Assembly: GCF_004919095.1 (NCBI RefSeq)
Contig: NZ_STGJ01000012.1
Location: 1 to 64,000, forward strand
Length of the DNA stretch: 64,000 bases
Direction: 5' to 3'
From: Crenobacter intestini
GTDB lineage: Bacteria > Pseudomonadota > Gammaproteobacteria > Burkholderiales > Chromobacteriaceae
Below are positions 1 through 7,624 of this stretch, piece by piece (position 1 is the stretch's first letter; the number at the start of each line of letters is the position of its first letter). A program made the translations under genes and the position numbers. A model generated the notes under the pieces. It saw only the letters and a program-made list of their open reading frames with translations, was not told the origin of the DNA and did no database searches.

Positions 1-8
1 TCCGCAGA

Positions 9-36
9 CCCCCAGCTCCATGAGCTGGGGGTTTTG
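9..36 (+). terminator. Rho-independent terminator of a gene upstream of the window
   Basis: A perfect 10-bp stem (CCCCCAGCTC / GAGCTGGGGG, 9-18 and 22-31) with a 3-nt loop is followed by TTTT and a T-rich tail. It must end a plus-strand transcript that begins outside the window. Bases 37 to about 175 hold no convincing gene. Confidence 0.85.
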
Positions 37-180
37 CTTTGTGCGCGCACCCAATACATCTGCAGCGCGCATTCTTCCACATCGCCCCGCATGCCTGGGG
101 TTTGGTTGCCCGGCTAACAGCGCCGGCGTCGTAGCAGCTGTGCCGTATGCCTTCCCGCATTCCCCGCGCAGATAAACAAA

Positions 181-210
181 AAGGGCGTGTCCGTCAGGAC
201 ACGCCCTTTT
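181..210. terminator. Bidirectional terminator 3' of pssA
   Basis: A 12-bp perfect stem (AAGGGCGTGTCC, 181-192, with its complement at 197-208) has a 4-nt loop. Read on the minus strand it is followed by a run of T (positions 181 down to about 172), so it should end the pssA transcript. A short T run also follows on the plus strand. Confidence 0.85.
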
Positions 211-231
211 GGCGTTTGTGTGTGCCATGCC

Positions 232-1575
232 TCAGAGCAGCCGCGAGACCAGCCGGTCGGCGCGTACCCGGTTCAGGCGGGTGAGCAGCTTGCGGGCTGG
301 CTCCGGGTAGTCGCACAGCTTTTCCAGCTCGCGGTAGTGGCCGATGCGGCGGGTGTGGGTGAGGATGGCGGACAGCTCCGCGTCGCGCTGTGTGGCGAGC
401 ACCTGCTGCGGGTCATGCAGCAACAGGCCGTTTTCCAGGTCGAGGCTGAACGCACGCGGGTTCAGGTTGTTGCCGGTGAGCAGCATGCGCGTGCGGTCGA
501 CCCAGATCCCCTTCAGGTGGTAGCTCTGGCCTGGGTCGTTCCACAGGTAGAGGTTGAGGCGGCCGCTTTCGATGTCGTGCTGCTGTGCCTTGGCGAAACG
601 GCGCAGGTTGGCTTCGTACAGATAAGGCAGCGCGCCGATCACCTTGAACGGCTGGTCCGGCGGGATGAAGAAGTCGTTGGCGGTCTTGTCGCCGACGATG
701 ATGTCGACCTGCACCCCGCGCGCGAGCAGCTTGCGGATTTCGCCAAGCAGCGGGCGCGGCAGGTTGAAGTAGGGTGTGCACAGCGTCAGCTGCTCGCGGC
801 TGCTGGCCATCAGCTTCTGGATCAGCCGGTTGAGCGGGTTGCGCTTGCCGACCCCGACCACCGGGGTGACAGCCAACTGGCCGTGGTCCGCCACCGCGCC
901 CGCACAGCGGTAAGCGGCGGTGCGCAGCGACTCGCGCAGCAGGCGGATGTCGCCGCGGATCTCGCGGGTCGACGGCGCTGCACGGTCGAGGCGGTGGACG
1001 GCGGGGTGTTCGATCAGCGCGTGCTGCATGAACGCGACCAGGCTGTCGGCGAGCTCGGGGCTGCGGATCAGGTGGTAGCGGTCGTAGCGGTAGCGCTCGC
1101 CGACGTGCAGGTAGACGTCGTTGAGGCTGGCGCCGCTGTAGAGGACGGTGTCGTCGATGACGAAACCCTTCAGGTGCAGGACGCCGAACAATTCGCGCGT
1201 CTGCACCGGGATCCCCCAGACGGGGACTTCCAGCCCAGGGTGGCGCTCGGCTTCTGCCCGGTACCACGCCGCGTTGCCCTCGGACTTGTCCTTGCCGATC
1301 AGGCCGCGCTGCGCGCGGTGCCAGTCGACCAGCACCGCGATCTCGAGCTCCGGCTGGCGGGCGCGCGCCGCGTACAGCGCGTCCAGCACCTGCGCGCCGC
1401 CCGCGTCCTGCTGCAGGTAGAGCGCGGCGATGTAGATGCGGCGGGTGGCGCCTGCGATCGAGGCGAGCAGGGTTTCGCGGAAGGCGGCGGTGTCGGCGAG
1501 CGTGCTTACGTCGCCGGCGGCCAGCGCGAAGCGCGGCAGCTCGTCCAGAAAAGTGCGTGGATCTTTAAAAAACAT
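232..1575 (-). CDS. pssA: CDP-diacylglycerol--serine O-phosphatidyltransferase (phosphatidylserine synthase)
   Basis: This enzyme makes phosphatidylserine from CDP-diacylglycerol and serine, the committed step to phosphatidylethanolamine, at the inner face of the cytoplasmic membrane. The 447-aa product belongs to the phospholipase D superfamily type of PssA, as in E. coli, not the membrane-spanning type. It has two HxK half-sites: HLKGF near residue 134 (followed by DD and SGASLN) and HLKGI near residue 353 (followed by TGNNLNPRAF). Length is close to the E. coli enzyme (451 aa). It is monocistronic, with a strong terminator directly 3'. A cardiolipin synthase-like activity is the alternative within the superfamily, but the overall layout fits PssA better. 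Confidence 0.9.
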   Translation of the reverse strand: MFFKDPRTFLDELPRFALAAGDVSTLADTAAFRETLLASIAGATRRIYIAALYLQQDAGGAQVLDALYAARARQPELEIAVLVDWHRAQRGLIGKDKSEGNAAWYRAEAERHPGLEVPVWGIPVQTRELFGVLHLKGFVIDDTVLYSGASLNDVYLHVGERYRYDRYHLIRSPELADSLVAFMQHALIEHPAVHRLDRAAPSTREIRGDIRLLRESLRTAAYRCAGAVADHGQLAVTPVVGVGKRNPLNRLIQKLMASSREQLTLCTPYFNLPRPLLGEIRKLLARGVQVDIIVGDKTANDFFIPPDQPFKVIGALPYLYEANLRRFAKAQQHDIESGRLNLYLWNDPGQSYHLKGIWVDRTRMLLTGNNLNPRAFSLDLENGLLLHDPQQVLATQRDAELSAILTHTRRIGHYRELEKLCDYPEPARKLLTRLNRVRADRLVSRLL

Positions 1576-1674
1576 GGGCGTGCGTCGATTTGCTGAGGCT
1601 CGATGGTAGCATCAAGCGTGGCTTTCCACATGGCTTGCGAGCGCTTCCGGCAATGAAAGCGAGCAATAAAGTCT

Positions 1675-1703
1675 TTGCTCTAGCTCAAAGCAGGAAATAC
1701 AAT
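1675..1703 (+). promoter_or_regulatory. Sigma70-type promoter for the 1733-4746 gene run
   Basis: TTGCTC (1675-1680) and TACAAT (1698-1703) are separated by 17 bp and lie about 30 bp before the ATG at 1733. This is the only good promoter in the pssA-diiron protein gap. Confidence 0.55.
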
Positions 1704-1732
1704 TTTCCGATCCGAAACGCAAGGACGTACGA

Positions 1733-2599
1733 ATGCTATATCCCGAACTTTATGCCCAGCTCGAGAAGGCCCGCTGGAACATGGCGAGCGACATCCCTTG
1801 GGACGCGTTCGACGCGTCGCTCTTGAGCGACGAGCAGGCGCAGACGATCAAGATGAACGCGATCACCGAGTGGTCGGCGCTGCCGGCCACCGAGATGTTC
1901 TTGCGCGACAACCGCGACGACTCGGACTTCTCGGCGTTCATGTCGGTCTGGTTCTACGAGGAGCAGAAGCACGCGCTGGTGCTGATGGAGTACCTGCGCC
2001 GCTTCCGTCCGGAGCTGGTGCCCAGCGAAGCCGAACTGCACGCGGTGCGCTTCGAGTTCGACCCGGCGCCGCCCCTGGAGACGCTGATGCTGCACTTCTG
2101 CGGCGAAGTGCGGCTGACCCAGTGGTACCGCTGTGCGTCCGAGTGGCATACCGAGCCGGTGATCAGCGCGATCTACCGTCACCTGAGCCAGGACGAGGCG
2201 CGTCACGGCGGCTGCTACCTGAAGTACATGAAGCAGGCGATCGCGCGCCACGGCGACGCCGCACGGCTCGCGTTCGCCAAGATCGGCCTGCTGATGGCGT
2301 CGTCCGCCCGTTCGGGCAAGCCCTTGCACCCGACCAACCTGCACGTGAATGCCGGCCTGTTCCCCAACGACACCGTGCAGAGCCGCCTGCCCGACCCGGA
2401 CTGGCTGGAGAGCTGGCTGACCTCGCAGATCCGCTTCGACGCGCCTTGGGAGGCGCGGGTGGTGGGTGGTATCCTTCGCAACCTGTCCAACCTGTTCGAC
2501 GAGCCGCTGGAGACGGTGCAGCAACTGAGCCGTTACCGCAAGGTGCTCGCGACGCGCGTGAAGGAAACCGATGCCGAGCTACCCGCAACCGTCGTTTGA
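1733..2599 (+). CDS. Ferritin-like diiron protein (fatty-acid desaturase 2 / AurF-like family), function unknown
   Basis: This 288-aa, helix-rich protein carries two carboxylate-histidine signatures typical of a diiron four-helix bundle: EEQKH (E77, H80) and DEARH (E155, H158). GEVR (E125) is a plausible bridging ligand. The family includes acyl-ACP desaturases, N-oxygenases and many uncharacterised bacterial members, so an oxygen-dependent oxidation is likely but the substrate cannot be read from the sequence. There is no signal peptide or membrane segment. Its 3' end overlaps the start of rfaE2 by 29 bp, so the two are almost certainly co-transcribed. Expression with an LPS-core sugar enzyme hints at an envelope-related or lipid substrate; that is inference. 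Confidence 0.75.
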   Translation: MLYPELYAQLEKARWNMASDIPWDAFDASLLSDEQAQTIKMNAITEWSALPATEMFLRDNRDDSDFSAFMSVWFYEEQKHALVLMEYLRRFRPELVPSEAELHAVRFEFDPAPPLETLMLHFCGEVRLTQWYRCASEWHTEPVISAIYRHLSQDEARHGGCYLKYMKQAIARHGDAARLAFAKIGLLMASSARSGKPLHPTNLHVNAGLFPNDTVQSRLPDPDWLESWLTSQIRFDAPWEARVVGGILRNLSNLFDEPLETVQQLSRYRKVLATRVKETDAELPATVV

Positions 2600-3074
2600 A
2601 GACAAGATCTGCCCGCCCGAGGCGCTGGCCGGGCGCATCGCTGCGCTGCCACGCCCGCTCGTGTTCACCAACGGCTGTTTCGACATCCTGCACCGCGGGC
2701 ATGTGACCTACCTGGCCCAGGCGCGCGCGCTCGGCGCGAGCCTGGTGGTCGGCCTCAATACCGACGCCTCGGTGCGCCGCCAGGGCAAGGGCGACGACAG
2801 GCCGATCAACGGCGAGGCCAACCGCGCGGCGGTGCTCGCCGCGCTGGAAAGCGTCAGCCTGGTCACCTGGTTCGACAGCGACACGCCGGCCGGCCTGATC
2901 GAGACGGTGCGTCCCGACGTGCTGGTCAAGGGCGGCGACTGGAGCATCGAGCGCATCGTCGGCGCCGCCGAGACCCTCGCGCGCGGCGGCGAGGTGCATT
3001 CGATCCCCTTCCTGTTCGACACGTCGACCACCGCGACGCTGGGCAAGATCCGCGCAAGCGAAGGCCGCTCGTGA
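2571..3074 (+). CDS. rfaE2: D-glycero-beta-D-manno-heptose 1-phosphate adenylyltransferase
   Basis: This enzyme transfers AMP from ATP to heptose 1-phosphate, giving ADP-D,D-heptose for the LPS inner core. The 167-aa protein is a stand-alone version of the C-terminal domain of HldE. It shows the nucleotidyltransferase signatures FTNGCFDILHRGH (residues 32-44, with the HxGH site) and, further on, KGGDW. The kinase domain is absent, so a separate rfaE1/hldA gene should exist elsewhere, as is usual in Neisseriales. The ATG lies inside the end of the diiron gene (29-bp overlap), and the stop overlaps the start of birA by 4 bp (3071-3074). Confidence 0.92.
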   Translation: MPSYPQPSFEDKICPPEALAGRIAALPRPLVFTNGCFDILHRGHVTYLAQARALGASLVVGLNTDASVRRQGKGDDRPINGEANRAAVLAALESVSLVTWFDSDTPAGLIETVRPDVLVKGGDWSIERIVGAAETLARGGEVHSIPFLFDTSTTATLGKIRASEGRS

Positions 3075-4033
3075 GCGATCACGCGTTTGCCGTGCTGCGC
3101 CTGTTGTCCGACGGGCGCTTCCACTCCGGCGAGGAGATGGCGCGCGCGCTCGGCGTGTCGCGCACGCTGGTCTGGCAGGCGGTGCATGCGATCGGCGAGG
3201 AATTCGGGCTGACCGTTTTCCCGGTGCGTGGCCGCGGCTACTGCCTGCGCGATCCCTTCGAGTGGCTGGACATGGGGGCGGTACGTGCCGCGCTGCCGGA
3301 GGACGGTGCACGCTGGACACTGACGCTGGCCGAGCGTACCGACTCGACCAACACCCAGCTGATGCGCCGCGCCGCCGAGGGCGCGCCCTCCGGCCTGGTG
3401 CTCGCCGCCGAGGCGCAGAGCGCGGGGCGCGGCCGGCTGGGCCGGCGCTGGCAGACCAGGCTGGGCGCGGGGCTGACCTTTTCCCTGCTGTGGCGTTTCG
3501 AGTGCGGCGTCGCCGGGCTGTCCGGCCTGTCGCTGGCGGTCGGCGTCGCCATCGTGCGTGCGCTGCGCAAATTTTCGGTGCCGGCGACGCTGAAGTGGCC
3601 GAACGACGTGCTGCTCGACGGGCGCAAGCTCGCCGGCATCCTGATCGAACTCTCCGGCGACGCGCAAGGGCCTTCGGCCGTGGTGATCGGCATCGGCCTG
3701 AACGTCGCCGACCCGGGCGAGGTCGACCAGGCCGTCGCCTCGCTCGCCGACGCCGGCGCACCGGTAGGGCGCAACGCGCTGTTCGGCGCGCTGCTCGCCG
3801 AACTGGGCGACGTGCTGGGGACTTTCCAGCGCGACGGCTTTACCGCGCTGCGCGACGAGTGGTCGGCGTACGCCGCGCACCGCGATGCGCCGGTGCGGCT
3901 GAGCTTCAGCCACGGCGAGCCGGTCGACGGTGTCGCGCTCGGTGTTGATGCGGCAGGCGCCTTGCGCGTGCGCACCGCGGCGGGCGAGCGCCTGTTCCAC
4001 GTCGGCGAAGTCAGCCTGAGGGCCACGGCATGA
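3071..4033 (+). CDS. birA: Biotin--[acetyl-CoA carboxylase] ligase / biotin operon repressor
   Basis: The protein activates biotin to biotinyl-AMP and attaches it to the biotin carboxyl carrier protein. It has 320 aa with the full bifunctional layout: a winged helix-turn-helix at residues 1-60 (SGEEMARALGVSRTLVWQAV), then the catalytic core with DSTN (91-94), GRGRLGRRW (119-127) and KWPNDV (175-180), and a C-terminal SH3-like tail. The intact N-terminal domain suggests it can also repress a biotin operon when loaded with biotinyl-AMP; no such operon is visible here. The start overlaps the rfaE2 stop by 4 bp, and the end overlaps coaX by 4 bp. Confidence 0.95.
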   Translation: MSDHAFAVLRLLSDGRFHSGEEMARALGVSRTLVWQAVHAIGEEFGLTVFPVRGRGYCLRDPFEWLDMGAVRAALPEDGARWTLTLAERTDSTNTQLMRRAAEGAPSGLVLAAEAQSAGRGRLGRRWQTRLGAGLTFSLLWRFECGVAGLSGLSLAVGVAIVRALRKFSVPATLKWPNDVLLDGRKLAGILIELSGDAQGPSAVVIGIGLNVADPGEVDQAVASLADAGAPVGRNALFGALLAELGDVLGTFQRDGFTALRDEWSAYAAHRDAPVRLSFSHGEPVDGVALGVDAAGALRVRTAAGERLFHVGEVSLRATA

Positions 4034-4746
4034 GGCTATTGGTCGACGCCGGTAATTCCCGCGTCAAGTGGGCCGTCTATTCGGCTGGCGCCTGTGTCGC
4101 CGAAGGTGCGATCGCGCACGCCGACGCGGATACGCTGGCCGCCGCGTGGGCGCCGTTTGCGCTCGTCGACGGCTGGGCGTCCAACGTCGCCTCGGCCGAC
4201 TTGCGCGCGCGCATCGACGCGGCGTCACCGGTGGCGCTGACCTGGGTCGGCGCCGCGCGCGCGGCGTTCGGCGTGATCAACCATTACCGCGAGGTGGGCG
4301 AGCAGGGCGCCGACCGCTGGCTGGCCGTGCTCGCCGCGCGGGCGCTGGTGGCCGGCGACGTGGTGGTCGCGTGCGCGGGCACCGCGCTGACCGTCGAGGC
4401 GCTGACCGCCGGTGGCGACTATCTGGGTGGGCTGATCCTGCCCGGCCACCACCTGATGCAGCAGAGCCTCGCGCGCGGCACCGCCCGTCTCGACCGCGAG
4501 CAGGGCGAACACCGGCTGTTTCCGCAGGGCACGTCCGACGCGATCGCCAGCGGCATCATCGACGCGCAGGCAGGGGCCATCGAACGCCTGCGCGCGCGCC
4601 TCGCGCAGGCGAGCGGCCGCCCCTCGCCCGAGGTGGTGCTCACCGGCGGCGGCGCGGCGGCCTTGGCGCCGCATGTCGCCGCGCCGGTACGTATCGTGGA
4701 TAATCTGGTCCTTCTCGGTTTACTCAGGGTGGCGGACGCGTCATGA
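4030..4746 (+). CDS. coaX: Type III pantothenate kinase
   Basis: CoaX phosphorylates pantothenate in the first step of coenzyme A synthesis; type III enzymes need a monovalent cation and are not feedback-inhibited by CoA. The 238-aa product has the ASKHA-fold motifs: DAGNSRVKW (6-14, phosphate loop), GADRW (93-97) and CAGTALTVE (about 115-123). A GGGAA segment lies near the C-terminus. It follows birA with a 4-bp overlap. In Neisseria the two are fused into one polypeptide; here they are separate but translationally coupled. The stop overlaps the next start by 4 bp. Confidence 0.95.
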   Translation: MRLLVDAGNSRVKWAVYSAGACVAEGAIAHADADTLAAAWAPFALVDGWASNVASADLRARIDAASPVALTWVGAARAAFGVINHYREVGEQGADRWLAVLAARALVAGDVVVACAGTALTVEALTAGGDYLGGLILPGHHLMQQSLARGTARLDREQGEHRLFPQGTSDAIASGIIDAQAGAIERLRARLAQASGRPSPEVVLTGGGAAALAPHVAAPVRIVDNLVLLGLLRVADAS

Positions 4747-5516
4747 AGTGGTTCTTTGCGGCAGTGCTGGTGCTCAACCTGGCGGCAGGCGGCTGGATCG
4801 CGCTATCCAAGCCGCCCGTCGCCGATTTCTCCGCGCGCGAAGTCAGCCCGCAGCAGGTGAAGCTGTTGCCGGCAGGGTTGCCGGCCAGCGCGCCGGTGGC
4901 CGACCCGACCGCGACCCTGGTCGAGGCCAGCGCGCCGCTGGCCGTACAGCCGGCTTCGGCACCGGCCGCGCAAACGCTTGTGGCCAAGGCGGCAGCGCCC
5001 GCCAAGGCGGCCGCCCAGGTGCCAGCAGCCAAGCCCGCTGCGCTCGCCTGCTACCGCTGGGGCGCGCTCGACGACGCGCAGCTCTCGCGCGTCAAACGCG
5101 AACTCGCGCCGCTGCGCCTGAAGACGAGCCAGATGGCCGAACAGCGCGAAGAGGCGCCGGCGGCCGACGGCAAGCGCTGGGTTTACTACCCGCCGCTCGC
5201 GACGCAGGCCGAGACGCAGACGCTGATCGCCGAGCTGAAGGGCAAGGGCTTCGACAGCTATATCGTGCGCACCGCCGGCCCTCGCCAGGGCTACCTGTCG
5301 CTTGGCCTGTTCGGCAAGGCGTCGGCGGCCGAGGTGCTGGTCGCCCGCCTGAAGGCGGCCGGTTATCCGAACGCCGGCGTCGACGTGCGCGGCAAGGCGA
5401 TCCAGCGGGTCCGCCTCGATTTTGTCCGCCTCGAATCATGGCAGGCCGACAAGCTGCGCTTGGCACAGCAGCGCCTGCTGCCCGGCGTCGCCCTGCAGGG
5501 CGTGCCCTGCCGCTGA
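4743..5516 (+). CDS. SPOR-domain membrane-anchored protein
   Basis: The 257-aa protein begins with one N-terminal hydrophobic helix (residues 3-21) that probably anchors it in the inner membrane, followed by an Ala/Pro-rich linker to about residue 95. A C-terminal half resembles a SPOR fold (YRWGALDD at its start, later GYLSLGLFGK). SPOR domains bind denuded glycan strands in septal peptidoglycan, so a role in cell division or wall organisation is likely. It is the last gene of the diiron-rfaE2-birA-coaX run (4-bp overlap with coaX). The assignment rests on domain character, not on a close family match. Confidence 0.7.
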   Translation: MKWFFAAVLVLNLAAGGWIALSKPPVADFSAREVSPQQVKLLPAGLPASAPVADPTATLVEASAPLAVQPASAPAAQTLVAKAAAPAKAAAQVPAAKPAALACYRWGALDDAQLSRVKRELAPLRLKTSQMAEQREEAPAADGKRWVYYPPLATQAETQTLIAELKGKGFDSYIVRTAGPRQGYLSLGLFGKASAAEVLVARLKAAGYPNAGVDVRGKAIQRVRLDFVRLESWQADKLRLAQQRLLPGVALQGVPCR

Positions 5517-5556
5517 CTGTCATTTTTCCTTCATGCGACTGTGATGTGATTGTCAT
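5517..5556 (+). promoter_or_regulatory. Tandem Pho box (PhoB operator, four 7-mers) before phoX
   Basis: Four 7-bp repeats sit at exact 11-bp spacing: CTGTCAT (5517-5523), CCTTCAT (5528-5534), CTGTGAT (5539-5545) and TTGTCAT (5550-5556), each separated by 4 bp. This is the known architecture of two adjacent Pho boxes bound by PhoB~P dimers. A candidate -10 (TAGTCT, 5567-5572) lies 10 bp past the last repeat, as expected where the Pho box replaces the -35. It starts directly after the upstream stop codon. Confidence 0.85.
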
Positions 5557-5609
5557 GGTTTCGTCTTAGTCTTGTCGTGTTACTCCGACACACAAGAGCA
5601 GGCGGAACC

Positions 5610-7577
5610 ATGAGCGACAGCTACAAGATCAAGCATCACGGCGTGGACGACACGACCAACCCCAGCGCGGCGCCCGCGCTGTCCGACATCCTCGCCGCCA
5701 GGCTGAGCCGCCGCGACCTGATGCGCAGCAGCGCAGCCGCCGGCATCGCCGGCGCCAGCCTGAGCCTGATCCCCACGCTGGCCGAAGCCGCACAGGCGCC
5801 GTCGGCGGCCCGTCCGGCCAAGCTCGGTTTCACCGCCATCCCCTTCTCGAGCGCAGACCGCGTCGTCGTGCCGGAAGGCTACAGCGCCGAGGTGCTGTAC
5901 GCGTGGGGCGATGCGGTCGGCCTGAAGGGCAACAGCCCGGCCTTCCGGGCCGACGCGTCGAACAGCGCCGCCGAGCAGGCCGCGCAGGCCGGCATGCACC
6001 ACGACGGCATGGCATTCTTCCCGCTGCCGCAAGGCGCGCGCGCGTCCAAGCACGGCCTGCTCGCGATCAACCACGAATACACTGACGACGGCCTGCTGCA
6101 CAGCGACGGGATGAAGACCTGGAACGGCGAGAAGGTGCTGAAGGCGCAGGCGGCGGTCGGCGTGTCGGTGATCGAGGTCGAGGACGCCGGCAAGGGCCGC
6201 GGCTGGCGCGTGGTGCGCCCGTCGAAATACGCGCGGCGCATCACCGCCAACACTCCGATCGGCATCGGCGGCCCGGCGCGCGGCCACGCGCTGATGAAGA
6301 CCGAGGCCGACTCGCTGGGCGTCGAGATCCTCGGCACCCTGAACAACTGTGCCAACGGCAAGACGCCGTGGGGCACCTACCTTACCTGCGAAGAAAACTT
6401 CGACGGCTATTTCGTCAACGAGTCGGGCACGCTGTCGGACAACGAGAAGCGCTACGGCATCAAGAACAAGGACGCCGGCTACAAGTGGGCGTGGGAAGAC
6501 TTCCGCTTCGACTTGCAGATCAACCCAAACGAGGCGAACCGCTTCGGCTGGGTGGTCGAGATCGACCCGTACGACCCGAAGTCCAAGCCCGTCAAGCGCA
6601 CCGCGCTGGGCCGCTTCAAGCACGAGGGCGCGACGGTCACGCTCGCGCCGGACGGCCGCGCGGTGGTGTACATGGGCGACGACCAGCGCTTCGAGTACAT
6701 CTACAAGTTCGTGTCGAAGGGCCGCTTCCAGGCCGGCAACGCCAAGGCCAACAGCCGCCTGCTGGACGAGGGCACGCTGTACGTCGCGCGTTTCGACGCC
6801 GACGGTTCCGGCCAGTGGCTGCCGCTGGTGCACGGGCAGAACGGTGTCGACGCTTCGCGCGGCTTCGCCGACCAGGGCGAGGTGGTGATCAAGGCGCGTC
6901 TGGCCGCCGACGTGGTCGGCGCGACCAAGATGGACCGCCCGGAGTGGATCGCGGTCAACCCCAAGGTGCCCGGCGAGGTCTACTGCACGCTGACCAACAA
7001 CTCGGAGCGCGGTGGTGAGGGCAAGCCCGGCGTCGACGCGGCCAATCCGCGCGCCGACAACAAGTTCGGCCATATCATCCGCTGGCACGAGGCGGGCGGC
7101 AACGCGGCGGCGACGGCGTTCAAGTGGGACCTCTTCGCGCTGGCCGGCCGGCCCGATGCCAAGTCTGACGCGCACAAGGGCGCGCTCAAGGGCGACGCCT
7201 TCGGCAGCCCGGACGGCCTCGCCTTCGACGCGCAGGGCGTGCTGTGGGTGCAGACCGACGTGTCGACCTCGACGGTCAACATGAAGGAATACGCGGGCAT
7301 GGGCAACAACCAGATGCTGGCGGTGGTGCCGCAGACCGGCGAATTCCGCCGCTTCCTGACCGGCCCCAACGGTTGCGAAATCACCGGCATCTCGTTCACG
7401 CCGGACAGTCGCACCATGTTCATCAACATCCAGCACCCGGGCGAGCCGGAGAACGAGCGCTCCGACCCGGCCAAGCCCAAGGCGATCTCTAGCTGGCCGG
7501 ACGGCGACGCCGGCGGTCGCCCGCGCTCGGCGACGGTCGTCATCCGCAAGCTCGACGGCGGCGTGATCGGTAGCTAA
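5610..7577 (+). CDS. phoX: PhoX-family alkaline phosphatase, Tat-exported
   Basis: PhoX enzymes are calcium- and iron-dependent phosphomonoesterases that release phosphate from organic esters outside the cytoplasm. The 655-aa product carries a long Tat signal with SRRDLM at residues 33-38 and a hydrophobic stretch to about 60. The DUF839/PhoX body follows, including NNCANGKTPWGTYLTCEEN around 245-265. The ATG at 5610 is preceded by GAGCAGGCGG. The reading frame stays open upstream to 5550, but that would place the start inside the Pho box and before the probable transcription start, so 5610 is preferred. The Pho box indicates induction by phosphate starvation. Confidence 0.9.
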   Translation: MSDSYKIKHHGVDDTTNPSAAPALSDILAARLSRRDLMRSSAAAGIAGASLSLIPTLAEAAQAPSAARPAKLGFTAIPFSSADRVVVPEGYSAEVLYAWGDAVGLKGNSPAFRADASNSAAEQAAQAGMHHDGMAFFPLPQGARASKHGLLAINHEYTDDGLLHSDGMKTWNGEKVLKAQAAVGVSVIEVEDAGKGRGWRVVRPSKYARRITANTPIGIGGPARGHALMKTEADSLGVEILGTLNNCANGKTPWGTYLTCEENFDGYFVNESGTLSDNEKRYGIKNKDAGYKWAWEDFRFDLQINPNEANRFGWVVEIDPYDPKSKPVKRTALGRFKHEGATVTLAPDGRAVVYMGDDQRFEYIYKFVSKGRFQAGNAKANSRLLDEGTLYVARFDADGSGQWLPLVHGQNGVDASRGFADQGEVVIKARLAADVVGATKMDRPEWIAVNPKVPGEVYCTLTNNSERGGEGKPGVDAANPRADNKFGHIIRWHEAGGNAAATAFKWDLFALAGRPDAKSDAHKGALKGDAFGSPDGLAFDAQGVLWVQTDVSTSTVNMKEYAGMGNNQMLAVVPQTGEFRRFLTGPNGCEITGISFTPDSRTMFINIQHPGEPENERSDPAKPKAISSWPDGDAGGRPRSATVVIRKLDGGVIGS

Positions 7578-7594
7578 GCGGGCGTGGCTGACAG

Positions 7595-7624
7595 CGGCCG
7601 GCGTGTTTCACGCCGGCCGTTTTC
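7595..7624 (+). terminator. Terminator of phoX
   Basis: An 11-bp perfect stem (CGGCCGGCGTG, 7595-7605, with its complement at 7609-7619) with a TTT loop is followed by TTTTC. It overlaps the last codons of the convergent MFS gene. It should end the phoX transcript. Confidence 0.85.

Noticed and set aside
5580-7436. A 618-codon open frame antisense to phoX
   Set aside because: Shadow of a high-GC gene; the sense strand has a Tat signal, PhoX motifs and a Pho box.
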